DNA from: Liolophura sinensis
Lineage: Eukaryota; Mollusca; Polyplacophora; Chitonida; Chitonidae
Reading direction: 5' to 3'
Length of the DNA: 64,000 bases
NCBI RefSeq assembly: GCF_032854445.1
Contig: NC_088307.1
Location: 5,902,017 to 5,966,016, forward strand
The first letter of the stretch is position 1; every line of letters begins with the position of its first letter. Shown piece by piece: positions 8,221-18,205 of this stretch. Under the pieces are notes generated by a model, which saw only the letters and a list, made by a program, of their open reading frames with translations, did no database searches and had not been told where the DNA came from. A program made the position numbers and the translations under genes.

Positions 8221-8493
8221 TCACATGTTTGTACAAGAACTTACCGGGCCGTGTTTCCCACGTTGATGGGTCCGCCAATCCCACAACCGGTAGAAAGACT
8301 CCTCGCAGTCTTCGCAATGCCACACACGTTCTTTTTTGTTGCCATGCCGCTGTTGATGTCGGATCAAATTCGCCCGGCGAAAAAACGCCCGGTCACAGGT
8401 CGGACAGGTGAATCTTTTGTTTGTCTGGGGCTGGTGATGCGTCCGCTGGTGCCGGAGCCAGTTATACCGCAGGGTAAAATGCTTGGCACACAC
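8221..8493 (-). pseudogene. C2H2 zinc-finger fragment
   Basis: Three C2H2 zinc fingers are readable on the minus strand: CAKHFTLRYNWLRHQRTH (lacking its first Cys), CPTCDRAFFRRANLIRHQQRH and CEDCEESFYRLWDWRTHQRGKH. No ATG opens the frame, and its 5' end runs into the terminal-type repeat at 8508, so it is a fragment. A single similar finger lies within the polymerase remnant to the right. It may be part of an element gene or a captured host gene; DNA binding is the family role. Confidence 0.6.
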
Positions 8494-8507
8494 ACGGCTT
8501 CTTCTTC

Positions 8508-8890
8508 ACCCATTGGTCTGTTTTGGCGCCCGGGAGCTCTTTTCGAGTTGTCCCACTCGACTTTACAAGCCGACGTTTTGGCTCTTTTTTTTCTCTTTTT
8601 TTTCCCTATACTGTTATACGGTTATACTATACACTAGTCTATACACATACGCCCCGCGGCGTGGAAAAAACCCACCAAACTTCCCCAGCGAAGCATGGAA
8701 GGGGGTGACGTCATACCTACCCCCAGCCGCAACATCTACCAGCGCCCAGCCCTCTCACTCCTTATCACATATGCCCCACGACGTGGAAAAAGCCCACCAA
8801 ACTGCCCCAGCGAAGGTGTGACGTCACCACCACATCACCACAAAAAACGACTCCTTAAAACGGAACCAAAGCCACATTCTCAACTACTTA
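8508..8890 (+). repeat. Internal copy of the terminal-type repeat
   Basis: A close direct copy of 5840-6124: ATTGG, E2F-like TTTTGGCGCC (8521-8530), ACTTTACAAGCCG (8560-8572), TATACTGTTATACGG, CCCCGCGGCGTGG (8652-8664; second, weaker copy 8774-8786), CRE palindromes (8706-8713 and 8819-8826), then ...AACCAAAGCCACATTCTCAACTACT. It ends 20 bp from the end of the polymerase remnant. Confidence 0.8.
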
Positions 8891-8909
8891 GGGTATACAT
8901 AGCACCGAT

Positions 8910-11900
8910 CTACAGATCTAAATAGGTGGTGCTCACCCCGTCGGGGAGCACTTTCCGCTTCCCGTAAAAGTACGTGAATGCGTCTTTGTGTTGAGTATAC
9001 GAGTACATCGTATTTCCCCGCATCCGCATCCCCCTATTCACGCCACTCGCGCTTTGGTGGTCGCGCAGCACAGAGAGGTACACGGCCTTGTCCACACCTC
9101 GTGCACTCACACCTTTGCAGGAGAGTTTATCTTTTGCGTTGGATTCCCCGCCGTAACAATAATAAGTCTTGGAGCATAAACTCACGATGGCATCACCGGT
9201 CCACTCGACTTTGAAAAGCCCCGGTGTGCGCTTATCGTGGTTGTAATGGTCGCGACGGGGTAACCACGCATCCCGCTCAGCCTCGTACAAGGCTCGCAGC
9301 TCGGGTTTGACGAGGGATTCCCAGTCCGGGTCAGACCAAGCCATGTACGCGGAGTCTGTGTCTATCTCACAGTACTGCCAATCCGCCTTGTCGAAAAAAC
9401 GAGCCATGAAATCGTAATAAAATTCCAACATACGGAGTTTTGCATACTGGTAGACCATACACCCTATTTGCAAGGGGAGATTGTAGCGAATGGTCTTCTT
9501 GCTACTCGTCACTTCAAAGGTCATCTCGTCGATGGGGTCGACGGTTCGACACCGAACACTCTCCAATAATTTTCGTGTTTTTTGCCAGATCGCAGATTTT
9601 GACATCCACGTGTCGGTCTTGGTTGGTGACGGTTTTTCCATAACCTGAATTCCCCAACAGCTTCATCGTTTCCCCGATCAGGGCTTTGGTCGGGTCGACA
9701 CCTCCCTCCCGCCGGGCTTGGGTGACGGCGTCTGCGAAGGATTCGAACGCTCGCTCCGGTGTGTATTCCATCGCTTGGTAGACGTGCGTGACGACCAATC
9801 CCCGACCGAGATACCACTGGAGCAGAGGTGTGGCTAGCAGAATTTGCTTACCAAACATGCTCCCGATCAGCATACCCCTGCGTGTGGGCATGATGTCGTG
9901 CACAGCCGCGAACTCTGCCATGGTGGGGCCTATATCAGCCCGACTCACCTCGGTGTTTTTAAAGATGGGTGGGCTATCGGCAAAGTCCGCTTTGAGGTGG
10001 TCCGGCACGTGGATGTCACATTCCACGAATCCAAACAACTGGCCTTGACTGACAGTCTCCATGAGCTGAGCTTGTGTCTTGGGCTGTCGCTGTGTCGGGG
10101 GTAAACCGTACTGTTGTAGGAAGTCCCGTAAGGCGGGGTTTGTCGTCCGTTGGCGGTGGAACTCGCACTCCCATATCGTTACCAATGGATAGCTCTGGGA
10201 GCGAATGTATGCGTCGTTCGCATCTACCTCCCGCCGTAAGTCCTGGGGGCTTAATCCCCGCCGCTCATTGTAACACACCTTTCCCGGGCGAGGATGATTC
10301 AGGCGACAGCCGTGATAGTGGAAATAACACCCGTGAAATTGAAACACAGTACAACACAGCTGTCCGTCGATATAGGCGAACCCGTCTACGGGGAGTTGTC
10401 GGTCACCGATCCGCTTCTCGGTGTGGTTTATTCGGTGACGGATCGATACCCCCAGTTGCTGTGACTCCCAGTCCAGCCATTCTTCGGCCAGACGGGTGGC
10501 GGTGCCGGAGGGAACGAACTTCTCTCCCCCGTCCCGACGGCACCAACGGATACAGTGACCCCCCGGCATAGGTGAGGCCAAGCAGTACAGGTATAGCGCG
10601 TTGGCATCGAACCCCACGATGTGCTGACAAAGCTTTCCTCCCCGTATACGGGTCACGCCTCGTTCGTGGTAGCGGTGAAAAATACATGCTCGGCCCACCC
10701 ACGATGTTTTTCTTGAGGCAATCGTGCATGTCTTTGTCTTTCTCACCGACGAGGGTGAACACGGAGCGTAAATCATGGAATAAGTAGTGGAGGGTGAGCC
10801 CTGGTATGCTAATGCAGTCTTTGAAGACATCCACATGCATGGTTCGGTAGAACACCGACATCTTCTCCGCAGCCTCCATGAAGGGAATGACGTCTAGGTT
10901 ATTATACCACCGCAGCAAGTCTTTGACGGTCCGCATGCCGTGCTCTCGCCACACCGTCTGTGGGGTCTTGTACTCTGCGTCCGTACACGATTGGTGGGTG
11001 AGATCATTGTCGAAAGCATGCTGCGGTGGCAGGACCGTTTCCTCCAGCCGGGCTAGGCAGTCTATGTAGCTGCAACAAAATTTCCCTTTGGTCAGTCGTA
11101 AGCTTTCACCCACTTGTCGTAACTGTAATTCGGGGCCAGGTAACTCCGAATGTCCAGAAATTTCAGCTGCGGCGTGGTGAGGGCCATGTGATTATTGTTC
11201 CGCTTAATCACATACTCCAAATCACCGCTCTGGACCAGGTGGGGGTAAAGCTGCTGTTTGATCAAGTTCAGGTCGTAGTTACCAGAGTTAAAGCCGAGGA
11301 CGGGGAGCTGGTCCATATAAGACGCGTGTAAGACGGTTTCTTCTCGTCGGGATCGATCCGTTCGTCTAATGTGTCCAGGATGTAAGCATAACGCTCGTGG
11401 AGATAGGCGCTAATCTGATCTCGCTGATGTCGTTGAGGTAAGCCATCATGTCCTCGACGAGTGCCTGGGGGTCGCCGGTGGAGATGAAACACACGGGCTG
11501 GTCGTAGTCCGGTATATTAGAGTTGACGCTGACACTCATGGGGATGTGTTGGGCCGTCCATTCCGTCGATCCAGTCGCCGCGTCGTCCACCGGGTTCACC
11601 GGAGCCAAGTACTCCTCAAAGTCGTAACATGCTCGGTACGGGAAGATGCCGTCGTCACCGTATGTCCCCATGTCCGCCAACGTTTCGAAAATGGTGGGCC
11701 GATTGCGGAAGACACCCCCCGGGTACTTTCGTCGAATGGCGTCGGTGCACGTTTGACCGTGCCGTCGTAACTCCCGCAGTATCGGAAAACTCTTATGGCA
11801 CACCTGGCAGGTGAAAGATCGAGCATAATGCCCCATGTCTTTGATATAGCTGAAATGCCGCTGGTGCAGGTTTAACCGCAGGGTAGGGGGAGAATAGCGC

Positions 11901-12868
11901 TCGGCACTGCGGTGAATGAGTTGTGCTGAGTACGACCTGTCCATGGGGATGAGCTGGTAGACTTGAATGTTCACCTAAAACAGGCTTTCCACCGTGTCCA
12001 GTGCACTGAGCGGTACCCCGCGGAAATACCTCGGCTCCATCTCCATTTCCTCCAGATACCTGCGGTAATACACCCCAGCCTGGTGTTCGCAGTTTTTGGG
12101 GTTAGCCTGGTCTAGATGGACGGCCAGACACCGAAACAAACACAAATAGTCCCTGTAAGGACCATTAGCTCTACCCACCAACGTGTGTAACCCCTTGTTT
12201 CCCGTCAGGTAAGAGGGTAACGTTACCCCACCTTTACCGATAGGCTGATGTGGCAGTTTGTGGACGAAAAATAGCACGTTGGTGATGAGGTCGACGGTCC
12301 ATTTCGTATTGGGGCGTTGTTTTTGAGCCCAGGTAAGCGGGTCTTGGGTGAGCAGATGCTGGGTGTGGAATCCTCGCAGGTCAGCCCTACTCGCCACGCG
12401 GTACGGTGCGTCGAGTACTCGGGCGCTGTTGGTGCTCGGGTAATAATACCGCACCTATCCCGTCTCTTTGTGGCGGAGGATATATCCAAAACTGTAATTG
12501 ATAGTAAAAGTAGTCGGCTGGTCTTCGTAAGTCTCGTCTACATAGGCTGGGATAGCGCCAAGATCACTCATTCGGTAATAATACCAGTCTTGAATTGTTT
12601 TTTGGCGATGGAAATGAGTCCGGATTGATTGCCAATGCCGCTAGTACAATTCCCGTACGTTACTGTCACCGCTCGGCAAGACAGCCTCGTGAGGCTGTAC
12701 CGGGTCAGGTTCGAACTGGCTCGTTGGACTTTGTTTTTTCTTTTCTTCTTCTTTTCTTTTCTCCACCTCTAAACTCACTTTAGCTTTACTCGTGCTGGGT
12801 TTGTTGTCGTCGGTGGTGGTGGGGGTGGGGGTGGGGGTGGTGGTAGATGAAACAGGTCTCTGTAACAT
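8910..12868 (-). pseudogene. Broken protein-primed type-B DNA polymerase (Polinton)
   Basis: Pieces on one strand read right to left in the order of a family-B protein-primed polymerase. First come a Lys/Glu-rich low-complexity N-terminus and an N-terminal domain with a C2H2-like finger. Exonuclease motifs follow (YDFEEY; GFNSGNYDLNLI), then polymerase motif A (FDANALYLY), motif B (KLLGNSGYGKT) and motif C (DTDSAY). This is the replicative polymerase of Polintons, which uses a protein primer at element ends. The gene is interrupted in about five or six places and cannot encode a full enzyme, so the element here is no longer autonomous. Confidence 0.88.
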
Positions 12869-13197
12869 AGAAGGGTGTAGACGTTATAGCCCAAGTAAAC
12901 CCTAGACATACTCTATACATACTATACACGTCACCTACACCTCGTAGAAAACACATGTACTTATGTACATATGTTCCGCTAAAAAATTTTATAATACATA
13001 ATACATAGGAGCCATTCCGATAGATATCAACCCTAGCATGACACACTGACCCAGCCCCTTTTTTTAATACATAAAACATAGGAACCATCCAGATAGGTAT
13101 TCCCGTTCACCATTGTTCAGGAAACATATCATTGTCAGCTGTGCTTTGTTTTGACACGTGGTTTTTGTTTGGACACGTGGTTTTTGTTTTGAACTAC
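12869..13197. other. No gene seen, A/T-rich
   Basis: Upstream flank of the polymerase remnant. A segment of about 25 bp, TAATACATA..CATAGGA.CCAT, occurs twice (about 12990-13015 and 13063-13090). TGGTTTTTGTTT is repeated near 13150-13190. No coding or RNA signal is visible. Confidence 0.5.
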
Positions 13198-13722
13198 AGC
13201 GCCATCTATGATGTTCAATAATTATTGTTTTATTCAAATTTACATAGAAAAGGCAGCAAATCCAAGGAGAATATGACCACAGAAACGTGTAAGGCAACAT
13301 ATAGGTAAAAAAATAAGCTGATAACTTGGAGGTATACGGTTATGCAGCACTCGCTGTGCCACTGCGAAAGCAGTTCACCCGTGCGTCTCAAGTATCGAAA
13401 ATTGAACCGTTCATAGTACAAAACATGAGAAGAGCCCTACAGCGCCATCTATGATGTCCAATAATTATTGTTTTATTCAAATTTACATAGAAAAGGCACC
13501 AAATCCAGAGAATATGACCACAGAAACGTGTAAGGCAACATATAGGTAAAAACATAAGCTGATAACTTGGAGGGATACGGTTATGTAGCACTCGCTGTGC
13601 CACTGCGAAAGCAGTTCACCCGTGAGTCTCAAGTATCGAAAATTGAACCGTTCATAGTACAAAATATGAGGAGAGCCCTACAGCGCCATCTAATAATTGT
13701 GTCCAATAATTATTGTTTTTTT
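13198..13722. repeat. Tandem repeat, unit about 242 bp, 2.2 copies
   Basis: Copies start with AGCGCCATCTATGATGT at 13198 and 13441, with a partial third at 13682. They differ by only a few bases. Each contains CAATAATTATTG and GTGTAAGGCAACATATAGG. The ORFs in it are repeats of one another and have no coding signature. Confidence 0.85.
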
Positions 13723-13927
13723 CATATACTGTTACAAACATGTAACATGAGATAGCTCTTACTGTCTTAAATTAACTTTCAAGAAGCAAAGCGGGTTCAG
13801 GAAAGAAAGAAGACATCCAAGGATACAATGGCCACTTATTCAATGATGTATCCTAAGTGAAAAAAAGGTATAAAAAATCTATATGACACTTATACACGTA
13901 GAAATCACAACCACCAGCCGATGGAGG

Positions 13928-14172
13928 GCAGGCTTGTCAGTATTAGACATATATACATAGCAGGCGAGCTGAACACAACCCCGGCTGACAACAATGTAGC
14001 GTCACGCGCACGGCTCAGCCAGGCGGACGATCCTGTATGAAACGCGCGGGGAAAAACATAAAACCCGCTCGCACTAATCATCCAATCAGTGGGCTGATAA
14101 TTCCTTTTGTCATGCTTTCGCCCAGGCCAGGGTTGGTAGGATATATAGCGAAACCAGGGGTTTGAGTTGGTA
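13928..14172 (+). promoter_or_regulatory. Promoter-like repeat upstream of the second gene cluster
   Basis: A third copy of the TGTCAGTATTAGACATATAT repeat, ending with TATATAG at 14142-14148. That TATA-like box is about 90 bp before the ATG at 14234, a plausible distance for a promoter with a short leader. Confidence 0.5.
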
Positions 14173-14233
14173 TGACTGAGCAAAAAAACTCGTGCACAGA
14201 GTGCGTACAGTCCAGCACTGAGCTATTATTATT

Positions 14234-14491
14234 ATGGATCGAAGACATCATGATTTTTTGGGGAGTTCCGGGGATGAAAGCTGGGGGTTAACGACATCCA
14301 CAGAAGAAGAAGACGAGTCTTCAGACGAGACCTTTACACCGGAGGAACCGTGGACTCCCTCTCCTCCGGCCTCCCCAGTGATAGTAATACCAGATACCCC
14401 TGAACGGTCACAGCCACAGCACGATCTCCGATTGTCAAGTGACACTACCGAAGACAGGATCCCTGCACCTGCCCACGGTGCCATCAAGTAG
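14234..14491 (+). CDS. Small acidic protein with SUMO-interaction-like motif
   Basis: An 85-aa frame with an ATG after an ATT-rich leader. It is strongly acidic and Ser-rich at residues 18-40 (STEEEDESSDETFTPEE), then Pro-rich, then PVIVIPDTPERS. VIVIPDT fits the hydrophobic core plus acidic pattern of a SUMO-interaction motif. It is the first of three tightly packed frames (5 bp, then 6 bp apart) that end with a RING protein. No family is recognised. Whether it is a separate protein or a remnant of a larger one is open. Confidence 0.45.
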   Translation: MDRRHHDFLGSSGDESWGLTTSTEEEDESSDETFTPEEPWTPSPPASPVIVIPDTPERSQPQHDLRLSSDTTEDRIPAPAHGAIK

Positions 14492-14496
14492 CAGAA

Positions 14497-14754
14497 ATGT
14501 GGAGTGAAGGGGGTAACACCACCACCACCACCCCCACCCCATCGCCAAGCACCGTGGGTGGGATCAGAAGAGCAGGGATGGGACGAGCCGGGTTAGAGCG
14601 ATTGATCGCCAGCCGGGGGATGTCCACCACCACAGTCGACCCAGGGATACCCCGACCCCTCGGGCGGAGTCAGCTCACTCAGTCAGTCCTGGATAGATTT
14701 CTCCGACGGAGGAATCCCGGGGGGCGGGGTATCGGGCGGGGACTCCCCCGGTGA
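14497..14754 (+). CDS. Small Gly/Arg/Thr-rich ORF
   Basis: An 85-aa frame with an ATG, 5 bp after the previous ORF. It begins with a Thr/Pro tract and continues with GIRRAGMGRAGLERLIASRG and an Arg/Gly-rich end (FLRRRNPGGRGIGRG). No family is recognised. Position suggests it belongs to the same transcription unit as the RING protein that starts 6 bp later. Confidence 0.35.
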   Translation: MWSEGGNTTTTTPTPSPSTVGGIRRAGMGRAGLERLIASRGMSTTTVDPGIPRPLGRSQLTQSVLDRFLRRRNPGGRGIGRGLPR

Positions 14755-14760
14755 CTCGCC

Positions 14761-15378
14761 ATGGAGGAGGAGGAGAGTTCAAATCCAGGACGCGGCGGTG
14801 ACAGTGATAGTGATAGAAAACAACAGCCACAGCACGAAAGATCGCCCATGTGGCTAACGAGTCGTTGGGGTCGACCACGAGTTCATGTCCCACCCCAGCC
14901 TTGGGGTGGTGACACCCGCCGTGGGGGTGAGGAACAGTCCTCACCCTTAGCAAGACCGTTAACAACAACACCAGTTAGGCAAGCGGGGGAGGTTGGAGCT
15001 CTGTCCAACAGGAACTTCCTGACCAGCGAAGACAGACAAGCGCTTGTGAATAACATTGAGGACCATTTAAGAGCTCAGCCTCCCCTGCGGTGGTTCCTGA
15101 TCCCTGCGGCGGTAGGAACATTCCCCCTTTCATCACCTCCGGGGTCGACCCCACCACCACCACCACCAACAAACCCGGCACCACCACCACCATCACCAGG
15201 GCGAGGTGCAGGTGAGGAAATTACCGCGTCCCCGGGGGGTAGAGGGGCACGCACTGGCGGTTTTCCGACACGTGAGTGTCGGATTTGTTGTGATAGACCG
15301 TCAGATGCGTGTCTCTTACCCTGTGGGCACGCGGCGATTTGCCTCATTTGCGCCCGAAGACTAACGCCACAGCGATGA
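14761..15378 (+). CDS. IAP-type RING-finger protein, copy 2
   Basis: A 205-aa frame from an ATG. An acidic N-terminus (MEEEESSNPGRGGDSDSD) precedes VHVPPQPWGGDTRRG, the conserved LTSEDRQALV and LRWFLIPAAVGT blocks, a Pro-rich linker and the RING (CRICCDRPSDACLLPCGHA, CLICARRL). It matches copy 1 at 6097 from VHVPP onward. It has a longer N-terminus, which is probably the original one, and a less complete C-terminal end than copy 1. E3 ligase activity is the family role; function in this copy is doubtful. Confidence 0.65.
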   Translation: MEEEESSNPGRGGDSDSDRKQQPQHERSPMWLTSRWGRPRVHVPPQPWGGDTRRGGEEQSSPLARPLTTTPVRQAGEVGALSNRNFLTSEDRQALVNNIEDHLRAQPPLRWFLIPAAVGTFPLSSPPGSTPPPPPPTNPAPPPPSPGRGAGEEITASPGGRGARTGGFPTRECRICCDRPSDACLLPCGHAAICLICARRLTPQR

Positions 15379-15540
15379 ACGTTCTGCGATTTGTATATTA
15401 CGCGTACTGTCCATTTATTTTATTAATTGTGAATCGTTTTAATCGTTTTTATGTTGTTGTTAACTCTCGTATTTGTTGTTTAAAAAAAAAAAAATGGCTG
15501 TTTAAAAAAAGAAAAAAGAAACAATGCTAAGCAGCAATTC

Positions 15541-15580
15541 CAACGGCCCTTTTCATTGCCAACCAACTCTTCCCGAAAGA
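15541..15580 (+). terminator. Imperfect copy of the histone-type 3' signal
   Basis: GGCCCTTTTC at 15545-15554 keeps the left arm and loop of the stem-loop seen at 6879, but the right arm pairs poorly. The downstream CTCTTCCCGAAAGAGTACTT segment is identical to that of copy 1. It is probably no longer functional. Confidence 0.6.
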
Positions 15581-15912
15581 GTACTTTCTCAATCTAAGCA
15601 CTAAAAAGAAAAAAAGAAGACCCACACCAGACACAGTCTTCCCATTTTGTAATTGTATAATTGTAGTTGTTCTGATATTTTATCCCAAATCCTCAAAGTC
15701 TTCCTGACCTTCTGCTCCACCTAATTCATACCCAGCCTGAAACAAACAAGCCACTGTTTTCTCTATCTTTATCTACATCTCATTGTCTTGTGTATATGTA
15801 TAATGTATTGGTGTTACTTAAAAAAACAAACAAACAAAGAAAAAAAGAAACTCCTGCTCCGCCTAATTCATACCCAGCCTGAAACAAACAAACCACTGTT
15901 TTCTCTATCTAT

Positions 15913-17462
15913 ACTACCAGGCAAAAGAAAGGTTTCGTCGTATTTTTTGCCATAAAAAAGTAAAAGCGCGGTTCCGGGTTTGATTCTAAGCAGGACTTAG
16001 TGTATGACTGCATCGTTTCCTCTACCAGAACGCATCGTCACGAACGCAGCAATTGGAATTGTGAAATTGCGACCACAAGCAAAACGTCCTTTTGAGGCAT
16101 GGCTCGTGATGTACGTGCGGAAATGTTGTATAAATACTCCTGCTCGAAAGAGAAGACATTGAGTGACCGAAAAAACACCAACAGTATGCCAAGACTTACG
16201 CAAGCGCAACGAGACCAGGCCATCGGTATGTCTACCATGGGAGTCTCGCAACGTCACATTGCAAGAACGTTCAACTGCAGCCAAACCACCACCAGGAGGT
16301 TGTTGATACGCTATCAGCAGACAGGCCAGACCCAAGACAGACCAAGATCGGGAAGACCGAGGGTAACAACTGCGGCTGAAGATCGCTACATCCGGCAGAT
16401 CCACCTTCGAAACCGATTCGTCACGGCGACGTCAACAGCGTCGACGGCACTAGGCCATGTCATCAGCCCCAGAACAACACTGCGTCGTCTTCGTTCAGCT
16501 GGTTTACGACCTTACCGCCCCTTCCGTGGGATGGCCTTGACCCTTTTACGCCGTCAACGCAGATTGCGATGGGCACGTATTGTACGTCGGTGGCAGCGAC
16601 GTGACTGGGCAAGAGTGCTGTTTACAGACGAGAGCAGGTTCTGCCTATTCAGGAACGATGGCAGAGTTCGAGTTTTCCGACGAAGAGGCGAGCGTCTCGC
16701 GCCAAACTGCGTAAGAGAGGTTTATCCGTTTGGAGGCGGAGGCGTCATGGTTTGGGGAGGGATTTGTGACCAGATGAAGACGCAGCTGGTTATTGTGTGA
16801 GGTAATCTGACTGGCCAGCGATACGTTGATGAGGTACTGAGACCTGTCGTCGTTCCTTTCCTCCAATGACAGCCAAGAGGATCGATCTTGCCACACGACA
16901 ACGCAAGACTTCACACTGCCCGCATTGTTACAGACTACCTCGAGACCGCAAACGTCATCGTGTTGCCCTGGCCAGCCAACTCACTAGACATGAACCCCAT
17001 TGAGCATCTCTGGGATCACCTTGACCGCCGTTTGAGACAGCTGGTGCCTCCTCCAACTAACCAACAGGAACTTGAGCAAGCTCTGTTAAACCTATGGAAC
17101 CTTATCCCTTTTGACGTCATCCGGCGACTGACGACGTCAATGCTGAGGCGTGTGCTTGCTTGCATAAATGCCCAGGGTGGCCACACTCGCTACTGATGAC
17201 TGTAGTCCTTCATTTCTGTGGATACTGTGACTTTACACGCACTTGCCAGTTAACTTTACATTTGTGTAATCTTTTCTTCTGACCCCTTGTCTATTTCATT
17301 GTGTTTTGTGGCCAATTGAATGCCAATATTTTAAAGCCTTTTTGAGAGAATATTTCACAATGATTCCTGTTTATAAACAAATCTTCTTAATTCTTATATC
17401 TGCCTTTGTTTTTCTTTTATGGGCTCAAGAAGTGGGTGAAACCTTTCTTTTGCCTGGTAGTT
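15913..17462 (+). mobile_element. Tc1-type DNA transposon
   Basis: The terminal inverted repeats are 23 identical bases (starting CTACCAGGCAAAAG) followed by a poorer match. The element is about 1550 bp, flanked by TA-rich target sequence. Its insertion point is inside the second RING unit; the related sequence near 7090 gives the empty site. Confidence 0.88.
16186..17196 (+). pseudogene. Tc1 transposase (DD34E) with two in-frame stops
   Basis: The frame begins MPRLTQAQRDQAIGMS. It has a paired-like helix-turn-helix region with SGRPRVTT, then the catalytic triad: FTDESRF (first Asp), PHDNARLHTA (second Asp) and NPIEHLWD (Glu, 34 residues after the second Asp). That is the DD34E pattern of Tc1 cut-and-paste transposases. 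It is about 337 codons long, the normal length, with no frameshift. Two TGA codons (16798-16800 and 16867-16869) interrupt it. Both sit where family members have Arg, so each is probably a CGA-to-TGA methyl-CpG decay. An upstream ATG at 16099 is in frame but outside the conserved protein. Confidence 0.88.
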
Positions 17463-17939
17463 TATATCTACATCCCATTGTCTTGTGTATATGTATAATG
17501 TATTGGTGTTACTTAAAAAACAAACAAACAAACAAAAAAGAAAAAAAAACCTATACCCCTATACTATACGGTTATACTGTTATACTGTACTCTAGTCTAC
17601 TACACGCTAGTATATACACATACACCCCGCGGTGTGGAAAAAACCCACCAAATTTCTTGTGTATATGTATAATGTATTGCTGTTACTTATGTATTTCAAT
17701 GCAGGCTGGCTGGGAGGTAGGCTGGTAGGCAGGTGAGTCAGTCGGTGCAGGGCAGGCTTGCCAGTATTATACATATATACATGGCAGGCGAGGTGAACAC
17801 AACCCCGGCTGACAACAATGTAGCCTCACGTGCACGGCTCAGCCAGGCAGACGATCCTGTATGAAACGCGCGGGGAAAAAGCATAAAGCCCGCTCACACT
17901 AATCATCCAATCACTGGGCTGATAACGTGCTTTCGCCCA

Positions 17940-18203
17940 CTATACCCCTATACTCTACGGTTATACTGTTATACTATACTCTAGTCTACTACACACATCA
18001 CATATGCCCCGCGGCGTGGAAAAAACCCACCAAACTTCCCCAGGGAACGGGTGACGTCACATCTGCCAGCCCTTGGGGCTGGCAGGTGTGACGTCACCAC
18101 CAACCTGCCCAGCCTGCCCCAGCCGGGGCAACTGGGCATCAACAACCTCCACCTCAAAAACCTCCACCTCAAAACGGCACCAAATGCGCATTCTCAACTA
18201 CTG
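17940..18203 (+). repeat. Right terminal-type repeat of the Polinton, with hairpin
   Basis: Contains TATACTGTTATAC, CCCCGCGGCGTGG (18007-18019), a near-perfect palindrome at 18050-18098 made of two CREs flanking CTGCCAGCCC/GGGCTGGCAG, and the ending CAAATGCGCATTCTCAACTACT. Sequence beyond 18203 is a host dispersed repeat, so this is the best candidate for the true element end. The opposite end is not in the window. Confidence 0.6.
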
Positions 18204-18205
18204 TC

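Larger units (their letters stand above)
14878..17890 (+). repeat. RING unit, copy 2 (interrupted by Tc1)
   Basis: Homologous to 6124-7600 in the same order: RING, TGGCTGTTTAAAA tract, stem-loop region, CCTAATTCATACCCAGCCTGA repeats, TATACTGTTATAC/CCCCGCGGTGTGG module (17571-17640) and the TATTATACATATATACATGG segment (17764 on). The Tc1 element at 15913-17462 splits it inside a CTATCTATATCTACATC stretch, which is uninterrupted at about 7090-7110. Confidence 0.8.
1..18203. mobile_element. Polinton/Maverick-like element, left end outside window
   Basis: The block carries the Polinton gene set: major and minor capsid proteins, A32-type packaging ATPase, chromodomain integrase and protein-primed type-B DNA polymerase. 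No protease is seen; it may lie left of the window. The right end is placed at 18203, where a terminal-type repeat ending in CTACT gives way to a host dispersed repeat that also occurs at 30482 without the element. Polinton termini are known to be AG...CT-like, which fits. The structural block and integrase read as uninterrupted frames. The polymerase is broken in about five or six places, so the element as a whole is a fossil. Internal copies of the terminal-type repeat (5740-6124, 8508-8890), a duplicated RING unit and a Tc1 insertion show rearrangement. Two overlapping or nested elements cannot be excluded. Age: moderate, since capsid frames survive but the polymerase does not. Confidence 0.85.

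Noticed and set aside
13928-18203. Herpesvirus-like insertion
   Set aside because: RING proteins and repeats recall mollusc herpesviruses, but no herpes core gene is seen, and the capsid, ATPase, integrase and polymerase are of Polinton type.
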